NCBI RefSeq assembly: GCF_016905005.1
Contig: NZ_JADIKC010000001.1
Location: 372,001-436,000, forward strand
DNA: 64,000 nt
Reading direction: 5' to 3'
DNA from: Dyella kyungheensis
Lineage (GTDB): Bacteria > Pseudomonadota > Gammaproteobacteria > Xanthomonadales > Rhodanobacteraceae
Made by a program: the position numbers and the translations under genes. Shown here in pieces: positions 44,076 through 52,569 of this stretch (its first letter is position 1; every line of letters begins with the position of its first letter). Below the pieces are notes generated by a model. That model did no database searches. It was not told where the DNA came from and was given only the letters and a program-made list of their open reading frames with translations.

Positions 44076-46535
44076 CTAGAAGTTGGCTCGCACCGTCACT
44101 CCCACCATGCGGGGATCGCTGGGTTGTCCCAGGATCAGGCCGGAATTTCCCGTCTGGATGGTGAGGGCGGTGATGTAATTGCTGTCGAACACGTTGCGCG
44201 CGAAAACGTCTGCCTCCCAGTGGTCGTTGAAGCGGAAGCCCACACTGGCATTGGTGACGCCGTAGCCCGCGATTCTCGTGTAGATCGAATTGCTGGTATC
44301 GCTGTTGTAGCCGCTGCGCGCACTCGAGTCGAGGTGGAAGAGAAATGCGCCGCTGCGCCATGGCAGTTCGTAATCCACGCCCAGGCTCCCCGCCCATTTG
44401 GACAGGCCCGCCAAGGGAAGGCCGGTGAGCACATAGGCGCCCGGAACATTCGGGTTGCCACGAGGATTGGAGGTCTTGTTGGCCAACGAGGCCGGCGCCT
44501 TGAACGGCTGGCAGCCGCCGGCGGCGTTCGGGTTCTGCCATTCGAGCGGGCACGGTCCCAGCGGATAGTCCGAGTATTCGCCATCGGCATAGGCGAGCGA
44601 CGCATGCAGGGTGAATCCGGAGAACACCTGGGCGGCGAAATCCGCCTCCAGGCCTTTGACGGTGACTTCGGGAATATTGGCCGGATAGGTGCGCAGCGCT
44701 GCCGTCTCGACGCTGGAGGTGATATTGGCCTGGTAGTTGTCGACCACGGTCCGATAGGCGGCCAGGTTCAAGGTGGCGCGACCGTCCCACCATGCGGATT
44801 TCAGGCCGGCTTCCCAGGTCTTGTTGGTTTCGTCCTTGATCACGGCGGTTGCCAGCGCCGGATTGTTCGCCGCATCCAGCGGCAGGCCGGACATGTTGAG
44901 GCCGCCGGATTTGTAACCGCGTGCATAACTCACATAAGCCATCAGCGTGTCGGTGAACTGATAGGCCAGGTTGGTGCGACCGGATACGTTGCCGCCGCTA
45001 TCGGCCGCCGAGTAGCTTTGCGGCCGGAACAGCGAGAGCTTGGCGTTGTCCTGCAACGAGCCCGGCGTGGTCGGCAAGCCGCCCGACACGGTGGTCGAAT
45101 AGTCGCCGTTCTTGTCTTCGTAGGTGTAGCGCAGACCCAATGTCGCGGTCAGGCGGTCGGTGATGCGGTAATTGGCCTCGCCGAAGGCCGCATAACTCTT
45201 CATCTCGAAATGCGAGTTGCCGTATTGGCCGTAGCCGTCCGCGAGATTGTCCGGCATGCGCGGGAAATTCGTCGTGCTCACCAGCCAATAAGTGGCGGCC
45301 GGACCATAGACACTGATCGGCTTGCCATTGATCTCCTGCGTATAGAAGTACAGGCCGCCGACGTAGCTGAAAGGTCCGTCGCCGTTCGAGGCCACGCGGA
45401 ACTCCTGGCTGTACTGATCCTGCCGGGACGGTATGCGCTGCACCGTCTGGATCGGCAGGCCAATGTAGTCGCGATCGTTGGCGACATCCCACTTCCAATA
45501 GCGCCAGGCGGTAATCGAGGTCAGCGTCACCGCGCCCACGTTCCAATCCGCGTTGAGCGACACGCCGCCATCCTGCGTATCGATGTGCAAGGGCGCATCG
45601 ATGTCGGTAAGGCGGTCGTAGACGTTGCGGCTTGGCGGCGCATAGACCGGAAAGCCATGGCTGGGCAGGTTGGCGGAGAGTCCTTCGAATTGTCGCGCCG
45701 CACTTTTCAGGCTGGAGCCGACGCGCAGGTAGTTCTGCGTGCAGCAGTCGGAATCCAGGTTGGAGACATCGGCAATCAGCCGCACGTTGACCTCGTCGGC
45801 CGGCTTGTACAGCAGCTGCCCGCGCAGGGCGTAGTTGTCCAGTCCGTTGACGTCCTTGCCGGTGGTGACGTTGTGCAATACGCCATCGCGTTCGGTGAAC
45901 TGTGCGGCGAAACGGCCCGCGACCTGCTCGCTGAGCGGGCCAGAGACATTCGCCTTTGCCTGCACGAATCCGTTCTCGCCGACGGACAGCTCGCCGCTTC
46001 CCTCCGGCACGAAGGTGGGTTCGCGACTGGTGATGTTGATCGCTCCCGCGGTGGTGTTCTTGCCGAACAGCGTGCCCTGCGGTCCGCGCAGCACCTCGAT
46101 GCGTTCGATGTCGGTGAAGTCGAACGCCGCCGTCGCCGGACGGCCGTGATAGACCCCATCCACATAGAACCCCACGCCCGGCTCGATGCCGTCGTTCGCC
46201 GCGCTGACCGACAAGGTGTTCGAGCCCAGCCCGCGAATCGTGTAAGCGGTATTGCGTGGATTCGCGGAGTTGTAATAGAGCGAGGGGACCAGCAGGCTGA
46301 GTTGTTGGATATTGACCGTGTAGGAGCGGTCGAGCCATTCGCCGCTCACCACCGACACGGCCACGGGAACCTTCTGCAGTTCCTCTTCGCGCTGGCGGGC
46401 GGTGACGGTGACTTTGTCGAGCGTGGTGGCGTCGCTCGTGTCGGCGGCGGGTGTTGGCGCATCCGAAGCCTGCGCGTTGACGGACAACAGGGTAGAACCC
46501 GCCAGGATGGCGGCAAACAGGGGTGCACGACGCAT
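44076..46535 (-). CDS. TonB-dependent outer-membrane receptor (819 aa), likely molybdenum-responsive
   Basis: A signal peptide (MRRAPLFAAILAGSTLLSVN, cleavage after AQA) and a TonB-box-like region (LDKVTVTARQREEELQKVPVA-like start) precede a plug domain with YTIRGLGSN, GVGFYVDGVYHGRPATAA and ERIEVLRGPQGTLFGKNTTAGAINI. The barrel ends in a terminal Phe (VRANF). This is the family that transports siderophores and other ligands; here the ligand is not visible in the sequence. A ModE-type operator 65 bases upstream and the divergent modE gene make molybdate, tungstate or a molybdenum-chelate an attractive candidate. GGACT lies before the ATG at 46535. Confidence 0.88.
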   Translation of the reverse strand: MRRAPLFAAILAGSTLLSVNAQASDAPTPAADTSDATTLDKVTVTARQREEELQKVPVAVSVVSGEWLDRSYTVNIQQLSLLVPSLYYNSANPRNTAYTIRGLGSNTLSVSAANDGIEPGVGFYVDGVYHGRPATAAFDFTDIERIEVLRGPQGTLFGKNTTAGAINITSREPTFVPEGSGELSVGENGFVQAKANVSGPLSEQVAGRFAAQFTERDGVLHNVTTGKDVNGLDNYALRGQLLYKPADEVNVRLIADVSNLDSDCCTQNYLRVGSSLKSAARQFEGLSANLPSHGFPVYAPPSRNVYDRLTDIDAPLHIDTQDGGVSLNADWNVGAVTLTSITAWRYWKWDVANDRDYIGLPIQTVQRIPSRQDQYSQEFRVASNGDGPFSYVGGLYFYTQEINGKPISVYGPAATYWLVSTTNFPRMPDNLADGYGQYGNSHFEMKSYAAFGEANYRITDRLTATLGLRYTYEDKNGDYSTTVSGGLPTTPGSLQDNAKLSLFRPQSYSAADSGGNVSGRTNLAYQFTDTLMAYVSYARGYKSGGLNMSGLPLDAANNPALATAVIKDETNKTWEAGLKSAWWDGRATLNLAAYRTVVDNYQANITSSVETAALRTYPANIPEVTVKGLEADFAAQVFSGFTLHASLAYADGEYSDYPLGPCPLEWQNPNAAGGCQPFKAPASLANKTSNPRGNPNVPGAYVLTGLPLAGLSKWAGSLGVDYELPWRSGAFLFHLDSSARSGYNSDTSNSIYTRIAGYGVTNASVGFRFNDHWEADVFARNVFDSNYITALTIQTGNSGLILGQPSDPRMVGVTVRANF

Positions 46536-46600
46536 GGGTGTTGAGTCCTTTGGTCGACACTGCAGTGGGTTTGGCAATAGCGAGGGAGGCCTGGCCTTGC

Positions 46601-46624
46601 CGCTATGTAGCGCACTATATAGCG
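46601..46624. promoter_or_regulatory. ModE-type operator (predicted)
   Basis: CGCTATGTA, six bases (GCGCAC), TATATAGCG: an inverted repeat with one mismatch between arms. It matches the known ModE operator type, which has CG-N-TATATA half sites six or so bases apart. It lies 65 bases upstream of the TonB receptor start and 187 bases from the divergent modE start. On the minus strand TATATA could serve as a -10 region, so binding would block the receptor promoter. Confidence 0.7.
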
Positions 46625-46811
46625 AGGACTTGGCGGGCAGCAGCTTCTTGCGGCATCTTTTTGCGGCCGCTGGACGCGCCCATGTGCTTGTCGTGACAGC
46701 TATCTGGGGCGAAGCTCTAGGCGGCTCGCGGGATGTAGGCTAGGGCGATGTGTCCCGGTGCAGCGAGCGCAGGGAGCACATGTCCGGTATGACGAAGGAG
46801 CCAAGCCCGAA

Positions 46812-47609
46812 ATGCTAGCGATCAAGGGGACGCTCGGACTGGAATCCGACGGACGCAACTTCGGCGGCCGCGAACGCATTGCCTTGCTGCTGAAGATCGG
46901 CGAGCTGGGCTCCATCTCGGCCGCCGCACGTGACGTGGGCATGAGCTACAAAGGGGCCTGGGAAGCCGTCGACGCGATGAACAATCTGGCGGGCGAACCG
47001 CTGGTGCTGCGGGCGGTGGGTGGCCGCAGCGGCGGAAGCGCCACGTTGACCCCGCGCGCACAGCGTCTTATCGATGTGTTCCAGCGCATGGAAGCCATCC
47101 ACAAACGTTTCCTCAAACACCTGACGGCGGTGGCCGACGATCCGCTTTCCGACATCGACCTGGTGAGGCGCTTCACGATGAAGACAAGTGCGCGAAATCA
47201 ACTGGCGGGTACCGTTTCTGCGGTGGAAACCGGCGCCGTCAACGACGTCATCCAGCTCGATATCCAGGGCGGGCAGCGCCTGGTCGCCACGGTGACGCAC
47301 GAGAGTGCGCAGAGCCTGGGGCTCGCACCCGGCAAGAACGCCTTCGTGCTGATCAAGGCATCCTCCGTGATCATCGGCCTGCCCGACGACTCGATGCGCT
47401 TGTCGGCGCGCAATCAGCTGAAAGGGAAGGTGTCGTCGGTGAAGCGCGGCACCGTCAACGCGGAGGTCGGCATCGAGTTGGATGGCGGCAATGCCATCGT
47501 TTCCATCATCACCATCGCGAGCCTCGATTCCCTTGCGTTGCGCGAAGGAACATCCGTTGTCGCGATCGTCAAGGCATCCAGCATCATCGTGGGCACGTTC
47601 GATAACTAG
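46812..47609 (+). CDS. modE: Molybdate-responsive regulator ModE (265 aa)
   Basis: Residues 20-85 form the LysR-like winged helix-turn-helix of ModE (GRERIALLLKIGELGSISAAA, then DVGMSYKGAWEAVDAMNNL). Two Mop domains follow: residues 126-190 (SARNQLAGTVSAVETGAVN...) and 199-263 (SARNQLKGKVSSVKRGTVN...), which bind molybdate or tungstate. The length is that of E. coli ModE (262). AAGGAG lies 11 bases upstream of the ATG at 46812. It is divergent from the TonB receptor, with a predicted ModE operator between them. No modABC genes are in the window. Confidence 0.93.
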   Translation: MLAIKGTLGLESDGRNFGGRERIALLLKIGELGSISAAARDVGMSYKGAWEAVDAMNNLAGEPLVLRAVGGRSGGSATLTPRAQRLIDVFQRMEAIHKRFLKHLTAVADDPLSDIDLVRRFTMKTSARNQLAGTVSAVETGAVNDVIQLDIQGGQRLVATVTHESAQSLGLAPGKNAFVLIKASSVIIGLPDDSMRLSARNQLKGKVSSVKRGTVNAEVGIELDGGNAIVSIITIASLDSLALREGTSVVAIVKASSIIVGTFDN

Positions 47610-47725
47610 GATCGCAGGAGCGGGAGCGCGTCGACGCTGCGCGATGCGATGACCTCGGCAAAGGGGTCATGCGCAGCTTCATTGCGATAGCTGCGCCCAC
47701 CAGCGGGCCGCTATCATGACGGGCG

Positions 47726-49207
47726 ATGATCCCGTATCCCGCACACATACCGTCGCGCCCGTTCCAGTACCGGGTGCTGGTTTACGCCGTGGCAGCCTGC
47801 GCCTTCACCACCGGCATCGCCGCCTTGCTGTTGCGGGTGTTCGATCTGTCGAACGTGGTGATGGTGTTCCTGCTCACCGTGATGCTGGTGGCGCTGCGCT
47901 GGGGGCGGGCTGCAGGCGCTCTGGCTGCCGTCGTCGCCGTGGCCAGTTTCGATTTCTTCTTCGTGCCGCCGGTGTGGTCGTTCCACGTCTCCGACACGCA
48001 ATATCTCTTCACGTTTCTTCTGATGCTGGTCGTCGCGCTGATCACCGGCCAGCTCGCTGCCCGCCTGCGCGCCGAGGCGGTAGGAGCGGCGGCGGGCGAA
48101 CGACGGGCGAACGCCCTGGCGACGGTGGCCACGGATCTCTCCGTGGCCGTGCAGGACGAGGACATTGCACGCATCTGCGACACGCGCATCGGGCCCTTGC
48201 TCGACGGCAAGGTCACCCTGCTGCTTCCCGGCAGGGACGAACGCATGCCGTCGTCTGGCCATGGCGATACGGGCATCGCGCAGTGGGTGCTCGAAGAAGG
48301 ACTGCCGGCGGGGCGTGGCACCGAGACGTTGCCCGCGAACAGCGCCACCTACCTGCCATTGACGACGCCTCTGCGCACGCGCGGTGTGCTCATGCTCGAA
48401 CGCGGCGCGGCGCAGCCGCTGGATGCCGAGCAGCTAGGCCTGTTGCGCGCCTTCCAGTCGTTGCTTGCGCTTGCCATCGAGCGCGTGCACTTCGTCGAGG
48501 TTGCGCACGAAACCCAGTTGCACGTGGAAGGCGAGCGTCTGCGCAACGCGCTGCTTTCGGCCGTATCGCACGACATGCGCACGCCGTTGACGGCCATCCG
48601 TGGCATGGCCGGCATGTTGGGCGAAAGCGAGGTGGCGCAAGCCATCGTCAATCAGGCCGATCGCATGCAACGGCAAGTGACGAACCTGCTGGATGCTGTA
48701 CGCCTGCAAAGCGAAGGTGTGCGTCTGGATCTGCAATGGCATGCACTGGACGAACTGGTCGGCTCCGCGCTGGCGGCAACGCCGCTGGGTGCACGGCAGG
48801 TGGTGGTCGACATCCCGGCCGAGCTTCCCTTGGTGGAACTGGACGCCACCTTGTTCGAACACGTGCTGGTCAACCTGTTCGACAACGCGACAAAGTACAC
48901 GCCCGGCGATGCCACGCTCTATATCCGGGCCGGCCACACCGGCTCGAAGCTGCGCCTGCGTGTGGAAGACGACGGCCCGGGCTTTCCGCCTGGCATCGAC
49001 ATCCAGGCGCTGTTTGCCGAATTCGCGCGGGGGACGCGCGAATCGGCCGTACCCGGCGTGGGGTTGGGGCTGTCGCTGTCGCGCCGCATCGTCGAGGCAC
49101 ACGGTGGCAGCATTTCGGCCTCGCGCCGTGAGCCGCACGGCGCCTGCTTCGACATCCTCCTGGCTACTGGCGAGCCGCCGGCCGTCGATCTGGAAGATCC
49201 CGCATGA
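47726..49207 (+). CDS. KdpD-like sensor histidine kinase lacking the N-terminal KdpD domain (493 aa)
   Basis: The protein starts directly at the four-helix DUF4118 membrane segment (VLVYAVAACAFTTGIAALL, VVMVFLLTVMLVALRWG, then SFDFFFVPPVWSFHV and FLLMLVVALITG), then a GAF-like linker, a HisKA domain with His282 (SAVSHDMRTPLTAIRG), and a catalytic domain (NLFDNATKYTP, DDGPGFP, GVGLGLSLSRRIVEAHGG). KdpD of E. coli is about 894 residues; the N-terminal KdpD/universal-stress region is absent, so potassium sensing by that part is lost. It overlaps the response regulator by 4 bases (ATGA). Confidence 0.88.
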   Translation: MIPYPAHIPSRPFQYRVLVYAVAACAFTTGIAALLLRVFDLSNVVMVFLLTVMLVALRWGRAAGALAAVVAVASFDFFFVPPVWSFHVSDTQYLFTFLLMLVVALITGQLAARLRAEAVGAAAGERRANALATVATDLSVAVQDEDIARICDTRIGPLLDGKVTLLLPGRDERMPSSGHGDTGIAQWVLEEGLPAGRGTETLPANSATYLPLTTPLRTRGVLMLERGAAQPLDAEQLGLLRAFQSLLALAIERVHFVEVAHETQLHVEGERLRNALLSAVSHDMRTPLTAIRGMAGMLGESEVAQAIVNQADRMQRQVTNLLDAVRLQSEGVRLDLQWHALDELVGSALAATPLGARQVVVDIPAELPLVELDATLFEHVLVNLFDNATKYTPGDATLYIRAGHTGSKLRLRVEDDGPGFPPGIDIQALFAEFARGTRESAVPGVGLGLSLSRRIVEAHGGSISASRREPHGACFDILLATGEPPAVDLEDPA

Positions 49208-49911
49208 ACAAGCCACGCATCCTGGTGGTGGAAGACGAAACCGACATCCGCCGCTTTCTGCGCCTTGCGCTGGAACGCGAGGACATGACGGTATTCGAAG
49301 CCGGCGATGCGCTGCAGGCGCGCATCGATGCCGCCAGTCGCCAGCCCGACCTGATCGTGCTCGACCTCGGCCTCCCCGATGACGATGGCAAGGCGGTGAT
49401 TCGCGATGTGCGTGGCTGGTCGTCGGCGCCGATCATCGTGTTGTCTGCGCGCGAGAGCGAGGCGGAGAAAGTGGCCGCACTGGAATCGGGTGCCGACGAC
49501 TACCTGGTCAAACCCTTTGGCGTGCCGGAGCTGGTGGCGCGGGTTCGAGCCCAGCTGCGCCGCGCCAGCCTCGCCGGTGCGCGCGGGCAGGCGAGCGCGA
49601 TCGTGCGCTTTGGCGATATCGAGGTGAATCTCGCCACCCACGAAGTGGCGCGCGGTAGCGAAGCGGTGCACCTGACGCCGATCGAGTTTCGCCTGTTGGC
49701 GACGCTGGTGCGCGGGCAGGGCAAAGTGCTGACGCATCGGCAGTTGTTGATCGATGTGTGGGGCCCCGGCCATGCCTCGCGTTCGCACTATGTGCGCGTG
49801 TACATGGCGAACCTGCGGCAGAAACTGGAGGAACAGCCTGCGCGCCCCCGCCACCTGGTGACCGAGTTGCAGGTGGGCTATCGCCTCGCCGGCATCGTCG
49901 AGTCGTCTTGA
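49204..49911 (+). CDS. KdpE-like OmpR-family response regulator (235 aa)
   Basis: The receiver domain has the phospho-acceptor Asp54 (IVLDLGLPDDDG) and LVKPFGVPELVARVRA; the C-terminal winged-helix domain has VHLTPIEFRLLATLVRGQGKVLTHRQLLIDVWG and RVYMANLRQKLEEQPARPRH. This is the KdpE type of OmpR regulator. It overlaps the kinase gene by ATGA, so the pair is translationally coupled. There are no kdpFABC genes in the window, so its target may lie elsewhere or be different. Confidence 0.9.
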   Translation: MNKPRILVVEDETDIRRFLRLALEREDMTVFEAGDALQARIDAASRQPDLIVLDLGLPDDDGKAVIRDVRGWSSAPIIVLSARESEAEKVAALESGADDYLVKPFGVPELVARVRAQLRRASLAGARGQASAIVRFGDIEVNLATHEVARGSEAVHLTPIEFRLLATLVRGQGKVLTHRQLLIDVWGPGHASRSHYVRVYMANLRQKLEEQPARPRHLVTELQVGYRLAGIVESS

Positions 49912-50002
49912 TGGCGTCTTGATATCGCGTCGGAGAATGCTGCACCGTCCTTAGATGCATGTGCCTAGCATGGGTGGTCATCCTTGATCCAAAGGCGTGA
50001 CC

Positions 50003-50803
50003 ATGACTCCCCGCTCCATCCTGCTTTTCCCGCTTGCTTTGGCTATCGCTCTACCGGCTTTCACGGCGCGAGCGGACGACGCTTCTCCCATCTGTACGGA
50101 CCGCCCCACCAAGGCCAATGCCACCTGCACCGTGCCCGAAGGCATGTGGCAGCTGGAAACGGACGTCGGCAACTACACCCGCGATGCGCACGGCGGCAGC
50201 AGCACCGAGACCCTGTACTTCCTCAATCCGTATCTCAAGTACGGCATCGGCAGCCATACCGACATCGAAGTGAACTGGGCGCCGGACATTCGCATTCGCA
50301 CCAGCACCGATGGCGAACACCACACCGCGAACGGTGCGGGCGACCTGTACGTGCGCGTCAAGACGAACCTGTATACCGGCGACTGGTTCGGCGCCTCGAT
50401 CATTCCCTTCGTCAAGGCGCCGACGGCATCGCACAGCATGGGCAACGGCCAATGGGAGGGCGGCGTGGCGATGCCGATGAGCGCCGCCGTGGGCGGCGGT
50501 TTCACCGTGACGATCGGCCCCGAACTCGATACCTTGGCCGACGTGGACGGACATGGCCGCCACCTTTCGGTGACGAACCTCGTCAACGTTTTCCATTCGC
50601 TGACCAGCAAGCTTTCCGTGGCCGTTGAATACTGGCGCCAGGACAACCGCGACCCATCCGGCCACGTGAAGCAGGAGTCGGGCGACATCGCGTTCGTCTA
50701 CGTGGTGAATCCGAACCTGCAGTTGGACCTGGGCGCCAACATGGGCTTGAACACCGCGACGCCGGACACGCAGGGGTATCTCGGCCTGTCCTACCGCTGG
50801 TAG
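50003..50803 (+). CDS. Secreted outer-membrane beta-barrel-type protein (266 aa, Phenol_MetA_deg-like)
   Basis: A signal peptide (MTPRSILLFPLALAIALPAF, cleavage after TARA) leads to a protein of alternating strands: MWQLETDVGNYTRD, LYFLNPYLKYGIGSHTDIEVNWAPD, VKTNLYTGDWFGASIIPFVKAPT, and the terminal aromatic ending LGLSYRW. This matches the 'transporter' family (Phenol_MetA_deg), of unknown substrate. AAAGG lies 7 bases before the ATG at 50003; a GTG six bases earlier is possible. It follows the two-component pair by 91 bases and might be its target. Confidence 0.8.
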   Translation: MTPRSILLFPLALAIALPAFTARADDASPICTDRPTKANATCTVPEGMWQLETDVGNYTRDAHGGSSTETLYFLNPYLKYGIGSHTDIEVNWAPDIRIRTSTDGEHHTANGAGDLYVRVKTNLYTGDWFGASIIPFVKAPTASHSMGNGQWEGGVAMPMSAAVGGGFTVTIGPELDTLADVDGHGRHLSVTNLVNVFHSLTSKLSVAVEYWRQDNRDPSGHVKQESGDIAFVYVVNPNLQLDLGANMGLNTATPDTQGYLGLSYRW

Positions 50804-50853
50804 GGCAGTGCGCCGGCCGCTCGATGGCGTCCTTCATCGAGCATGGCGACAAA

Positions 50854-51132
50854 TCACAGGCAGTGGCCTCCCTGACCGGCAACCATCGGATGGCCGGCCA
50901 GGGAGGCCATCGCCGAATGTCGAGCTCGAATCGCCTGCCGATCCATGGCCGAATACAACTGGCCCCACCACCACATGCGATCTCTCGGCCCCACCGTACG
51001 TGTCGAGGCGCCAACCATGCGCTCAAACACCAACTGGATCGCTTCCTGTGGCGCGCCCTTTGCCTCAAGACTCAGCAATTCTGCATCCAGAGAGCGGAGT
51101 TCCTCGGCAAGCTGCGACCGGGTAAGAGCCAT
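50854..51132 (-). CDS. Small hypothetical protein, third gene of a three-gene unit (92 aa)
   Basis: I recognise no family. The start at 51132 is 4 bases after the upstream gene's stop codon and has GGGGCG upstream. The sequence has an N-terminal helical region rich in Leu and Glu (SQLAEELRSLDAELLSLEAKG), then QEAIQLVFERMVGAS, and a Trp-rich segment (DRMWWWGQLYSAMDRQAI). No signal peptide is seen. The three genes 51498, 51313 and 51132 start in tight sequence, with coupled ends, which strongly suggests one operon. Confidence 0.6.
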   Translation of the reverse strand: MALTRSQLAEELRSLDAELLSLEAKGAPQEAIQLVFERMVGASTRTVGPRDRMWWWGQLYSAMDRQAIRARHSAMASLAGHPMVAGQGGHCL

Positions 51133-51136
51133 GGGC

Positions 51137-51313
51137 CTATCGCCCCGCGATCTCTCGGATGGTGCGAACGAGTCCACGACATAAACCGCTTACCCGGGAT
51201 CTCAAGCTTTGTCGCATCACATAGAGCTCTTCAATCGATGGCGCATGCCGATAAGCGCCTCGTCGGAAAGGCCGGAAGAAATACGAGAATCTCGCGACGG
51301 CATTGGGGATCAT
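51137..51313 (-). CDS. Small basic hypothetical protein, second gene of a three-gene unit (58 aa)
   Basis: The ATG at 51313 overlaps the stop of the upstream gene as ATGA, typical of translational coupling. The protein is basic and aromatic (RFSYFFRPFRRGAYRH, then SIEELYVMRQSLRSRVSGLCRGL), with no membrane segment. I cannot assign a family. Confidence 0.55.
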   Translation of the reverse strand: MIPNAVARFSYFFRPFRRGAYRHAPSIEELYVMRQSLRSRVSGLCRGLVRTIREIAGR

Positions 51314-51498
51314 CGACTGCCGCCTCGCCTGAGTCTTCGTGCCGCTTCCACCGCTGCGGCAAGCTGCTGTTTCCGGGACGTGACGGGCAAGGGCTGCGAG
51401 TACCGTTCGCCAAACATGTGGTCGAACAGATCCTCCATGTATCGGACGAATCGCGCCAGCCTGGGCGGTCGCGAGGGAGAGCGAAAATGGGCGGCCAT
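51310..51498 (-). CDS. Small basic hypothetical protein, first gene of a three-gene unit (62 aa)
   Basis: The ATG at 51498 has AAGGTGA at 7 bases upstream, and the reading frame further upstream looks non-coding. The protein is basic and helical: LARFVRYMEDLFDHMFGERY, then VTSRKQQLAAAVEAARRLRRG. I see no signal peptide. The gene ends ATGA with the next gene. The promoter should lie in 51499-51703, upstream of which is the fasciclin gene. Confidence 0.55.
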   Translation of the reverse strand: MAAHFRSPSRPPRLARFVRYMEDLFDHMFGERYSQPLPVTSRKQQLAAAVEAARRLRRGGSR

Positions 51499-51703
51499 GC
51501 GTGTCACCTTGAGTTGCAACGCCGCGCCTGGGAGGGCGGCGAAGTAGAGTCTCGGGCGGCCAGAAGGAAGTCTGTTCTGATCTGCCTGGGATAGTGATCG
51601 GGCCCGCCATGGCATTCGAAGCGCGCAACAGCGCGAAAGCGAATCCCCGTGGATCTTGGTGCAGGTTTGTGGTGGGGAGAACCCCACCACAAAGCTTTCC
51701 TGG

Positions 51704-52159
51704 TTACTGCTTGGTTGGCACGTTCACCGTGTCAATGGCATGGATGATGCCGTTGCTCGACGTGATGTCGGACTTCGTGATGGTGGCGCCGCCGATGCGG
51801 ACCTTGTCGCCATCCTTGGTGATCGCCGCCGTCTGGCCCTGCATCATCTTCGGTGCAGTGAGTTTCTCGACCTCGACGGCGGACGCGCGACCCGGCATGA
51901 CGTGATACTTCAGCACCGAGATCAACTCCGCCTTGTTTTCCGGCTTGAGCCAGTTGTTGAGCGTGTCCTTGGGCAGTTTCTCGAACGCCGCATCCGTCGG
52001 CGCAAAAACGGTATAGGGACCGGTGCCCTTCAGGACGTTGGTGAGATCTGCCGCTTCAAGCGCTTTGCCGAGCGTGTGGAAGCTGCCATTGGCGGCCGCG
52101 GTATCGACGATGTTCTTGCTGCTGACGCTTGAAACGTTGGAATCGTTGTTATTGGACAT
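51704..52159 (-). CDS. Fasciclin-domain protein without a signal peptide (151 aa)
   Basis: A single fasciclin (FAS1) domain is clear: NIVDTAAANGSFHTLGKALE, then GPYTVFAPTDAAFEKLP, LKYHVMPGRA, and the C-terminal SNGIIHAIDTVNVP. The domain is usually adhesive or secreted. Here the N-terminus is MSNNNDSNVSSVSSKN with no hydrophobic signal, so it is either cytoplasmic or uses another export path. AAGG lies upstream of the ATG. It is divergent from the RcnB-like gene and separate from the small-protein unit. Confidence 0.88.
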   Translation of the reverse strand: MSNNNDSNVSSVSSKNIVDTAAANGSFHTLGKALEAADLTNVLKGTGPYTVFAPTDAAFEKLPKDTLNNWLKPENKAELISVLKYHVMPGRASAVEVEKLTAPKMMQGQTAAITKDGDKVRIGGATITKSDITSSNGIIHAIDTVNVPTKQ

Positions 52160-52569
52160 GAGTATTTGCCTTCAGTGAGGATCCGCAGGGCGAATCCAGA
52201 GCGGACGAAGCCGCAACTCCGATACAGATCGGAGAAATACTCAGATAGCGTTGGAGAGAGGACCGCGTGGCTGAGACGCCTGCCAAGGAGGAGACTTTCT
52301 ATCCTGGCGCTCCATCAGCATGCACGGGTGGTTGTTACGTGAGGGTGATTCGCTGAGATTCGCGCCAAGGCGAGATAGGCTCCAGGCATCGGCAGCACTG
52401 CCTGGTGCCATGCCGTATCTCGCTTTTCCTTCCCTGAACGCTTCGTGCGGCGGGTAATACACGCGCCGCCGGTTTTGTGCAATGTTGGGGCTGGTGGACA
52501 CGGCGGCACGGCGAATGCCATCGAACCTCGCGATGTCCATCATTCCTTTCAACCGCCCGCGGAGCCCAT
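52160..52569. other. 410-base intergenic region
   Basis: Lies between the divergent fasciclin and RcnB-like genes. I see no supportable coding frame, tRNA or repeat. It should contain both promoters. Confidence 0.55.

Noticed and set aside
44124-46544. Very long open frame (about 806 codons) antisense to the TonB-dependent receptor
   Set aside because: The receptor on the minus strand has a signal peptide, plug motifs and a terminal Phe. The opposite frame is Arg/Val/Gly-rich without any domain and is a GC-rich shadow.
47726-49911. Annotation as a complete kdpDE potassium system
   Set aside because: The N-terminal KdpD domain and kdpFABC are absent, so potassium sensing is not supported; I kept 'KdpD-like/KdpE-like'.
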